A DNA stretch of 5,505 nucleotides, taken from contig CALESU010000013.1 in NCBI GenBank assembly GCA_937914905.1, positions 1-5,505 on the forward strand. Reading direction: 5' to 3'. How positions within the stretch are numbered: position 1 is the first letter of the stretch; every line of letters begins with the position of its first letter. The notes beneath the pieces were generated by a model. That model was not told the DNA's origin. It saw only the letters and a program-made list of their open reading frames with translations, and did no database searches. Source of the DNA: an uncultured bacterium (GTDB taxonomy: Bacteria > Patescibacteriota > Microgenomatia > UBA1406 > GWC2-37-13). The translations under genes were made by a program, and so were the position numbers. This document shows, piece by piece, positions 1 to 5,146 of the stretch.

Positions 1-711
1 CGGTTCAGTGGGAGTTGCTTCAAGTGGAGTAACGGTCATTGTTGGGGTGGGCTCTTGAATGGGAGTAGGAGTTGCAGGAGATACCTCGGGGACGGGAGTT
101 GTGGCTGTTCCTCTAAATAACGCAATAGATGCAATCACTGGATCTGTAGGACTGGAAAATGAGGTTGCCTCTCCCCCACTCGTGCTCCCTACGAATTCAG
201 AATTTACCTCAAGCTTGATTTCTTGGATACGATCCTGGAACACTTCGTCCCCTCCTTCAGGCACTCGTACTCTAAATTTAAAATTAAGGAGTCTGCTATT
301 GTTTGGTGTTGGGGGGATTGCTTCTGTCGAGACAAGGACAATGGTTACTTTTTTAAGCTCTGTGCCCTCCGAAGAAACCACTTCCTCATGAACTACTTCA
401 TATGAAACTCCCGTTTGTGGGATAAATCCAGAATCGCTGTATTCTTTTCCATATTGGATATATTTACCATCATAGGAAAGAATTAATTGCATCCCCGAAA
501 CATCTTGTTGGGCAACTTGAAATGCTACGTTGAATTCCTCACTTTGAATTCCTGTCAGATCTATCCGTTCTTTCGAAGGAATCATGGCTACGGAAACAGG
601 ATCAGTTGAAGCGAGAAATTGATAAATATACGTATTGACATACCAAAATAGTCCCACCGCAACGCCCAGGGCGAGACTGAGAAACAGAATACGTTTTGCA
701 AATTTATTCAT
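1..711 (-). CDS. Cohesin-like, membrane-anchored or secreted protein with Thr-Pro linker (partial, C-terminus off the left edge)
   Basis: The reading frame is open from an ATG at 711-709 to the left window edge (237 codons). Residues 7-25 form a hydrophobic segment after a basic N-terminus (K3, K6, R7), so this is a signal anchor or a signal peptide, with a possible cleavage near LAS/T at 35-36. Residues about 38-198 resemble a cohesin-type beta-sandwich: an opening strand DPVSVAM, a middle strand ending in SYD at 79-81 (the usual cohesin 'YDP' position) and a late LLNFKFRVRVPEG strand at 141-153. From about residue 202 a Thr/Pro-rich linker begins, so more domains or a wall or membrane anchor probably follow outside the window. 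Cohesins bind dockerins, and the gene just upstream encodes a dockerin protein. It starts 3 bases after that gene's TGA, with no ribosome-binding site at normal spacing (the nearest GGAGAG, 737-732, is 20 bases away), so translational coupling is likely. The cohesin call rests on a fold-level resemblance; a related carbohydrate-binding or other Ig-like sandwich is the alternative. Confidence 0.75.
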   Translation of the reverse strand, partial: MNKFAKRILFLSLALGVAVGLFWYVNTYIYQFLASTDPVSVAMIPSKERIDLTGIQSEEFNVAFQVAQQDVSGMQLILSYDGKYIQYGKEYSDSGFIPQTGVSYEVVHEEVVSSEGTELKKVTIVLVSTEAIPPTPNNSRLLNFKFRVRVPEGGDEVFQDRIQEIKLEVNSEFVGSTSGGEATSFSSPTDPVIASIALFRGTATTPVPEVSPATPTPIQEPTPTMTVTPLEATPTEP

Positions 712-714
712 ACA

Positions 715-3700
715 TCATCTTAAATAATTGACTCTCCACACGGCAAAGTCCAAAAGTACAACTTTCGTACGTGTTGCGACATCTGCATTGCTAAAATTGG
801 CAATTCGACACGTTCCGACGGGACTTACTGTTTGACCAAGCAAGACTTTCTGATACTGAGCTTTCCAGCACGTGTAATCTGCAAGTGTAATCTCTCCATC
901 ACAGTTTGCATCTCCTTGCATAAAGCGTGGGCACGTATCAGTTGGAGTGGGGGTGTTGACTAATGGAGTTGCGGTTGGGATCGGGGTGTTTGAAGGAACA
1001 ACTGTGGTTATGGGGGTTGGGGTGGGGCTTGGAACAATAGCTGGAGTTGGGGTATATGCGGCATAACTACCCGTTAACGCAATTGCTTGATTTTTCACGA
1101 TAGTGACAAATGTGACAGGTTGATTCGCAGAATTTACTAATTGTCCCACGGTATATCCAGTTAAAGTTTTTAAGCGTACCCAGTATTGATTGGTTCCTAA
1201 GGATACGGGAGATACCCTATCTTGCCACTCACTTTCGTGAGCTTCAGTTTGACCAGATCGTTTTGGTGCAACTTGTAATGCCCATCCCGTAGGTGGACTG
1301 GCTACCGTTACCGCCAGTGTCCCCAACTGCCTGACATACGAAGTTGCTGATGTGACTATGGTAGCTTGGCTTCCGATAATGGTTGCTTGTTGAGGAGCGG
1401 GGGTATCATATCCAACAACATCTTGAAATGTGATTGTGTATTGACCTGCTGGGACGATTGGAAGGGTTTGTCCCGAAAGCGATACGGGGAATCCGGGAAT
1501 GCTCCAGCCCGCTGAAGTGGGGACAACTCCAGAAATGGTGACCTTGAGAGATCCGGCCTGTTGTGTCCACTGTGCGTAAAGAGTAAAGCTTGTCGTTTTT
1601 CCATGGGTGTATGGGAAGGTTATGGCCGTTCCTCCCGTTGGTGCCACAAACCATCCTTTGAAGGTGTGACCTGCTCTCGTTGGGGTTCCGGGAGACGATG
1701 GGATTACTCCTCCTGTTGTGGTTGATCCGGAAGAGATAGTATTCCCTCCTTGGGTATCATAAGTCACTGCAAGAGTATTTGCAGTCCACTTTGCATTAAG
1801 AGTAAGCGGAGCATTTGCTGTATATGACGCACCTGCGGGGTACGCGGTACCTGTTCCATTTGCAAGAGTATTCCATCCGGAGAAGGTGTATCCCGTTTTT
1901 ACAAGAGCTCCGGTGTTTGTGGCAAGAGTAAGGGGGGTACCATGGATCTTTGTTTGGTTCCCGGGTGCTACTCCTCCTGTGTTTACGTTTCCGTTGTAGG
2001 TGATGGTGTAAGGTTGTCCTACAAACTCACCAATAATAGTTCTATTCGCTTGGATAAAGGAGAGAGTAAGAGGGTTTGAGGTACTTAATACAGTTGTCCC
2101 CTCTTTCCATTGAACGAATCGGTATCCTGTTGCGGGAGATGCGGTAAGAATAATACTTTGTCCAGGTGAAACTATTCCTGCTGAAGGATTCTTTGTTATG
2201 GTTCCTCCTGTTTGAGGAGAAGAAGAGGTGGTGATGGTGAAATTTTTGGGATTAACCGTAAAGGGAGGAACCGTTACATCCCCCATTTGTTGAGTGACTA
2301 CGATAGTCTGCATTTCGCTTCCTTGAGCTATGGAAATTTGAGTATTGGGTTGAGGCTCTACATCATATGTTCCATTGGCAAGATTAGTGAATGAGTAGGT
2401 ACCCGTACTTCCCGTTGTGGTTTCTCTTTTGTACGTGCGTGTTACTGTGGGACTCAATGTGTATTCATACAACTTGATCACGACGCCTGGAACTCCGGTT
2501 CCCCCGGAATATTGGACGCGACCTGAGAAGGTGTGGATAGCTGCAGGTGTGGGAGTTGGGGTGTTTGAGGGGATCAAAGCCAACTCTGCGATAATGGTTC
2601 TGTTTGTTTGGATATTGGAGAGGGTAAGTGGATTTGTAGTTCCTAAGACAGTTGTCCCCTCTTTCCATTGAACGAATCGGTATCCTGAGGAAGGAGTAGC
2701 AGTCAGAGTGAGCGATCCTCCATAATTAACAACTCCTGATGTGGGGGCTTTGGAAAGGGTTCCTCCATTTTGAGGAGAAGCGGAGGTTGTTATGGTGAGA
2801 GTATTTGCAGTCCATTTGGCAAAGAGAGTAAGCGGTGCATTTGCTGTATATGATCCTCCTGCTAGGTACGTGGTACCTGTTCCGTTTGCAAGAGTATTCC
2901 ATCCGGAGAAGGTGTATCCCGTTTTTACAAGAGCTCCGGTGTTTGTGGCAAGAGTAAGGGGGGTACCATGGATCTTTGTTTGGTTCCCGGGTGCTACTCC
3001 TCCTGTGTTTACGTTTCCGTTGTATGAGACGGCGTAGGTATTGAGAACAAACTCAGCCACAATGGTGCGGTTTGTTTGGATATTGGAGAGGGTAAGTGGA
3101 TTTGTAGTTCCCAAGACAGTTGTCCCCTCTTTCCATTGAAGGAATCGGTATCCTGATGCGGGAGATGCGGTAAGAACGATACTTTGTCCGGGAGATACTA
3201 TTCCTGTTGAAGGATTCTTTGTTATGGTTCCTCCTGCTTGAGGGTTGGAAACAGCACTGATTGTGTAGCGAATAGGAGTGGGAGTTGGGGTAGGGGTGTT
3301 TGAGGGGAGTGGGGCTGTTGTTGTAGCGAGGGATGAGGCTGAAATTGGCGATTTGATCAGACTAGCGAAACTGAGAGTTGCCTTATCGCCCAACTTGATT
3401 TTATTTGAGTTTGTTCCCCACATACAGAACTTAAATCCAATAAATCGCTCTTGCGCGCCTCCTTCTTCAAGAGAAATATCTACCACTTTTGTAAGTCTTA
3501 CCGTTCCAACTTCAGAAGTAGGAGCGTATGAACCGGGATATATATTACTATGATCATCCTCTTCTATCGCGATGCTCATCCTGCCATTGAGACCTCTGTT
3601 GGAGCTTACGTCAGCGGTAATCGTATACCGAAAAGGGGAGGTCGCAAATTGAGTATTTGCTGTTTTACGATACACCCAACACCCTCCTCCGCCATCGGGA

Positions 3701-4806
3701 AAATCCTTAACTGCCTCAATCTCTAAATTCCCATTAGCAAGTATTGTTGGCTTTAAATACTCAGGATACCGATAAAAATCAGTTGACGAATTGTTATTTT
3801 CTGCAGCAGCTCCAAGAACCCATGCGACAAAACCCCAACCGTTAGTATAATCACTCAGAACTGAGTAAAGATTGTTTGCGCCGGTTTTTCTCGTATTATT
3901 TAACACCTCTCCCTGGCTGGGTCGAACTACGGATATTGCAGGAAAACTCATAGGAGTTGGCGTGGGTGGGAGGGGGGTTGGAGTTTTTGTAGGAAGAGGG
4001 GTTGGTGTTGGAGTAGGAGTTTTGGTGGGAGTGGGGGTAGGACTAGGATTCACCACGATTACCGTTTTTGACGTGGTCGGACCTGCACATACCTGGATTG
4101 CGGGATTGGTTGAGGTTGGCCCAGACCAGACTGTCGAAGAGCGACACTCTGCTCGCTCATCATTCCACGCACGACAATTCATCTGATACGTCCCGGGTGC
4201 AGTTGGAGTCCACCCCATTTTTACCACACCATCTACCCCTGAAAATCGTTGTATGGGGGATGTGACGGCAAAGTTATTGACAAAAAGCTGACCGGATAAA
4301 TTGCTATCATTTGAGGTGACAACGGCTGCAAACTGCCCTTTTTGTCCCACAACAAGTGTACTTGGACCCGTAACATTCGCGCAATTAGGAGCACAGAGAA
4401 TATCTTGCTTCCTTACAGTTGCAACTGACAATGATTTATCAGGCAATACGGTATGAACCCAATACGAGTATTGTTTTTTTGGATCTACAGTATGCGTGAA
4501 CGATGTACCAGTGATATCATCTCTACATACGTCACCCTCATACTGAGTCGACTTGCAGTTGCCTGCCCATGGAGTGTCGAGTCTATTTATCCGGAGTGCA
4601 TACTTAGTTACACCAGGTTCTGCGATCCATGTTATTGTGGCTTTATTTCCCGGGTAAGCACAGTCGTGGTCAATAGAAGGTCCTCTTGTGCTTTCCTCCT
4701 GAGCATGTACGTCCGATACAGACAGATACCAAAAACTCGCGAACATTATCAGAAGCAAGATGGCCTGCCTCAAAGACCCAAATTGTGATCGAGCGCCATC
4801 TCTCAT
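715..4806 (-). CDS. Large modular exported protein with InlB-type repeats, Thr-Pro stalks and a C-terminal dockerin
   Basis: The product has 1,363 residues and is probably an extracellular adhesin or scaffold. Residues 1-35 are a signal peptide (basic start, hydrophobic core 15-31, cleavage after VHA). Approximate domain order: FnIII-like then Ig-like, with eight Cys, 36-250; Thr-Pro stalk 252-286; unrecognised aromatic, beta-rich domain 287-490; short linker 499-513; divergent InlB repeat 514-586; Listeria-Bacteroides (InlB B) repeat 590-668; divergent repeat 669-742; linker 743-756; Cna-B/carboxypeptidase-regulatory-like 756-852; divergent repeat 854-929; two InlB B repeats 931-1085; two beta domains, the first PEGA-like, 1086-1249; stalk 1250-1291; dockerin 1292-1363. 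Dockerin loop 1 is canonical (D1299, N1301, D1303, G1304, I1306, D1310). Loop 2 keeps only D1342 and D1353. No catalytic domain is recognised. I chose ATG 4806 because the in-frame GTG at 4812-4810 falls only two bases past the putative -10 box and would not be transcribed. The gene heads a minus-strand unit with the cohesin-like gene. Boundaries are by eye; the exported and dockerin calls are firm, the binding target is unknown. Confidence 0.93.
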   Translation of the reverse strand: MRDGARSQFGSLRQAILLLIMFASFWYLSVSDVHAQEESTRGPSIDHDCAYPGNKATITWIAEPGVTKYALRINRLDTPWAGNCKSTQYEGDVCRDDITGTSFTHTVDPKKQYSYWVHTVLPDKSLSVATVRKQDILCAPNCANVTGPSTLVVGQKGQFAAVVTSNDSNLSGQLFVNNFAVTSPIQRFSGVDGVVKMGWTPTAPGTYQMNCRAWNDERAECRSSTVWSGPTSTNPAIQVCAGPTTSKTVIVVNPSPTPTPTKTPTPTPTPLPTKTPTPLPPTPTPMSFPAISVVRPSQGEVLNNTRKTGANNLYSVLSDYTNGWGFVAWVLGAAAENNNSSTDFYRYPEYLKPTILANGNLEIEAVKDFPDGGGGCWVYRKTANTQFATSPFRYTITADVSSNRGLNGRMSIAIEEDDHSNIYPGSYAPTSEVGTVRLTKVVDISLEEGGAQERFIGFKFCMWGTNSNKIKLGDKATLSFASLIKSPISASSLATTTAPLPSNTPTPTPTPIRYTISAVSNPQAGGTITKNPSTGIVSPGQSIVLTASPASGYRFLQWKEGTTVLGTTNPLTLSNIQTNRTIVAEFVLNTYAVSYNGNVNTGGVAPGNQTKIHGTPLTLATNTGALVKTGYTFSGWNTLANGTGTTYLAGGSYTANAPLTLFAKWTANTLTITTSASPQNGGTLSKAPTSGVVNYGGSLTLTATPSSGYRFVQWKEGTTVLGTTNPLTLSNIQTNRTIIAELALIPSNTPTPTPAAIHTFSGRVQYSGGTGVPGVVIKLYEYTLSPTVTRTYKRETTTGSTGTYSFTNLANGTYDVEPQPNTQISIAQGSEMQTIVVTQQMGDVTVPPFTVNPKNFTITTSSSPQTGGTITKNPSAGIVSPGQSIILTASPATGYRFVQWKEGTTVLSTSNPLTLSFIQANRTIIGEFVGQPYTITYNGNVNTGGVAPGNQTKIHGTPLTLATNTGALVKTGYTFSGWNTLANGTGTAYPAGASYTANAPLTLNAKWTANTLAVTYDTQGGNTISSGSTTTGGVIPSSPGTPTRAGHTFKGWFVAPTGGTAITFPYTHGKTTSFTLYAQWTQQAGSLKVTISGVVPTSAGWSIPGFPVSLSGQTLPIVPAGQYTITFQDVVGYDTPAPQQATIIGSQATIVTSATSYVRQLGTLAVTVASPPTGWALQVAPKRSGQTEAHESEWQDRVSPVSLGTNQYWVRLKTLTGYTVGQLVNSANQPVTFVTIVKNQAIALTGSYAAYTPTPAIVPSPTPTPITTVVPSNTPIPTATPLVNTPTPTDTCPRFMQGDANCDGEITLADYTCWKAQYQKVLLGQTVSPVGTCRIANFSNADVATRTKVVLLDFAVWRVNYLR
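718..933 (-). other. Dockerin domain at the C-terminus of the large exported protein
   Basis: This encodes residues 1292-1363. The first calcium loop matches the dockerin/EF-hand pattern D-x-N-x-D-G-x-I-x-x-x-D exactly (D1299 to D1310) and is followed by a helix containing W1314 and K1315. The second half has the typical LLDFAVWRVNYL ending, but its loop carries A1344, R1346 and T1347 at the positions normally Asn, Asp and Gly. Four Cys (1292, 1302, 1313, 1333) are present, unusual for a domain this small and possibly forming disulfides. The module is known to bind cohesin domains in a calcium-dependent way; the cohesin-like protein encoded next door is the natural candidate partner. Confidence 0.88.
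1772..2216 (-). repeat. Internal duplicated block, copy 2 (divergent repeat plus InlB B repeat)
   Basis: This block of about 445 bases matches 2798-3242 at a constant offset of 1026 bases (342 codons), with no indels seen by eye. It encodes one divergent InlB-type repeat followed by one Listeria-Bacteroides repeat of the large protein. Within it, 1859-1998 is identical base for base to 2885-3024, third codon positions included, while the flanks carry many substitutions. That indicates recent duplication or gene conversion of the core. Confidence 0.9.
2602..2688 (-). repeat. Third copy of the divergent-repeat core, near-identical to 3070-3156
   Basis: The 87 bases match 3070-3156 at an offset of 468 bases with two differences (2644 and 2673). 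They encode the SGYRF-QWKEGTTVLGTTNPLTLS core of the second divergent InlB-type repeat. The same core recurs with more differences at about 2044-2130. The three divergent repeats thus share DNA-level similarity that could recombine. Confidence 0.85.
2798..3242 (-). repeat. Internal duplicated block, copy 1 (divergent repeat plus InlB B repeat)
   Basis: This is the partner of the block at 1772-2216. In the protein it is the copy nearer the N-terminus and encodes the first divergent repeat and the first InlB B repeat. The stretch 2885-3024 is the 140-base segment identical to 1859-1998. Confidence 0.9.
3952..4050 (-). repeat. Low-complexity tract encoding the main Thr-Pro stalk
   Basis: This tract encodes residues about 253-285 of the large protein, an almost pure run of Pro and Thr with a few Lys and Leu. 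Such stalks are extended, often glycosylated spacers in secreted modular proteins. Shorter tracts of the same kind occur at about 3270-3312, 2540-2580 and 940-1060, and in the cohesin-like gene at about 1-105. On the opposite strand they read as Gly-Val runs, which explains several spurious open frames there. Confidence 0.9.
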
Positions 4807-4813
4807 AATCACT

Positions 4814-4834
4814 CATTATGCACTAAAAATAATG
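4814..4834. promoter_or_regulatory. Inverted repeat over the minus-strand -10 box, possible operator
   Basis: CATTAT (4814-4819) and its exact reverse complement ATAATG (4829-4834) flank a 9-base centre. The repeat covers the -10 box and half of the spacer of the minus-strand promoter, a position where a bound repressor would block initiation. The arms are short and AT-rich, so chance is a serious alternative. Confidence 0.3.
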
Positions 4835-4843
4835 CCTTTACAA
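4815..4843 (-). promoter_or_regulatory. Sigma-70-like promoter for the large exported protein and cohesin-like genes
   Basis: On the minus strand, TTGTAA (4843-4838, 4 of 6 to consensus) is followed after exactly 17 bases by CATAAT (4820-4815, 5 of 6). The -10 box ends 8 bases before ATG 4806, so transcription should begin about 0-3 bases upstream of that ATG, giving a leaderless or near-leaderless mRNA. No Shine-Dalgarno sequence lies in between. Confidence 0.7.
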
Positions 4844-4877
4844 GAGCGTTGAGTTCGGCTAAAGAAGCATATTCTCA

Positions 4878-4906
4878 TTGACAAAGGAGGTGCCCCTTCG
4901 TATAAT
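4878..4906 (+). promoter_or_regulatory. Perfect-consensus sigma-70 promoter for the HTH gene
   Basis: TTGACA (4878-4883), a 17-base spacer and TATAAT (4901-4906) match the housekeeping promoter consensus at 12 of 12 positions with the optimal spacing. Transcription should start near 4912-4915, leaving only about 3-6 bases before ATG 4918. The transcript is therefore essentially leaderless. The sequence AAGGAGG at 4884-4890 looks like a ribosome-binding site, but it lies inside the spacer and should not be in the mRNA. Confidence 0.85.
4884..4898. promoter_or_regulatory. Imperfect palindrome in the promoter spacer, possible operator
   Basis: The 15 bases AAGGAGGTGCCCCTT pair at five of seven symmetric positions around T4891. 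They sit wholly between the -35 and -10 boxes of the HTH gene's promoter. MerR-family regulators characteristically bind a dyad in this spacer. The encoded protein has a MerR/excisionase-type DNA-binding fold, so autoregulation is plausible but unproven. Confidence 0.3.
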
Positions 4907-4917
4907 CCACTCGTACT

Positions 4918-5139
4918 ATGTCAGACAAAACCAAAACCCAACCTTCCATATCTTTAGATAACTTACCAGATCTTTTAACGATAAAAGAAGTATCTGATCT
5001 CTTGCGAGTTTCTGCACTCACCATCAAAAGATGGGGCAAAAAAGGAAAACTTCCCGCAATTCGTATCAACTCTCGTGGCGACAGGCGATACAAAAAAGAG
5101 GTCATTTTGAGGCTTCTTGGCGAGGTTTCTCCCGAGTAA
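4918..5139 (+). CDS. Small excisionase/MerR-like helix-turn-helix DNA-binding protein
   Basis: The product has 73 residues. Residues 20-67 fit the excisionase-family HTH domain (HTH_17 type): LTIKEVSDLL is the first helix pair (T21-L29), VSALTIKRW (31-39) the recognition helix, KKGKLPAIRI the wing entry and GDRRY (54-58) the usual wing end, followed by a short helix that would contact DNA or a partner. The first 18 residues are polar and probably disordered. There is no effector or dimerisation domain, as is usual for this family of stand-alone DNA-binding proteins. The start ATG 4918 is fixed by the perfect promoter directly upstream. The gene is divergent from the large exported-protein gene and convergent with the next dockerin gene, 7 bases separating the two stop codons. 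Its likely role is a transcription regulator of its neighbours or of itself. A phage excisionase is less likely because no integrase or att-like repeat is nearby. Confidence 0.88.
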   Translation: MSDKTKTQPSISLDNLPDLLTIKEVSDLLRVSALTIKRWGKKGKLPAIRINSRGDRRYKKEVILRLLGEVSPE

Positions 5140-5146
5140 TACCCTC

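Larger units (their letters stand above)
4807..4917. other. Divergent intergenic control region
   Basis: These 111 bases separate the start codons of the minus-strand operon and the plus-strand HTH gene. They hold two back-to-back promoters whose -35 boxes are 34 bases apart (4844-4877) and two candidate dyads. I see no RNA gene, riboswitch-like fold or transcription terminator in it. Both promoters run right up to their start codons, so there is no room for long untranslated leaders. Confidence 0.8.

Noticed and set aside
59..391. Plus-strand open frame with Gly-Val runs opposite the cohesin-like gene
   Set aside because: It is the antisense shadow of the Thr-Pro linker and cohesin-like domain; the minus frame has a hydrophobic leader, domain structure and operon spacing.
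715..717. TGA read as glycine (Gracilibacteria/SR1-type code)
   Set aside because: No in-frame TGA occurs in a glycine-rich ORF of over 1,350 codons, and this TGA falls exactly at the natural end of a dockerin just before a new hydrophobic N-terminus.
1859..3024. Repeated segments considered as a CRISPR array or insertion sequence
   Set aside because: The repeats are long, few, in frame and encode protein domains; there are no regular short spacers, terminal inverted repeats or transposase.
3872..4186. Plus-strand open frame rich in Gly-Val repeats
   Set aside because: It is the reverse complement of the Thr-Pro stalk codons in the large gene, with no independent start signal or recognisable domain; the same holds for 3278-3553.
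4810..4812. GTG at 4812 as start of the large exported protein
   Set aside because: It lies only two bases past the putative -10 box, so it is probably not in the transcript; ATG 4806 fits the expected transcription start and gives a normal signal peptide.
4875..5105. Minus-strand open frame overlapping the HTH gene
   Set aside because: It is antisense to a clear HTH domain that has its own perfect promoter, and its translation shows no recognisable domain.
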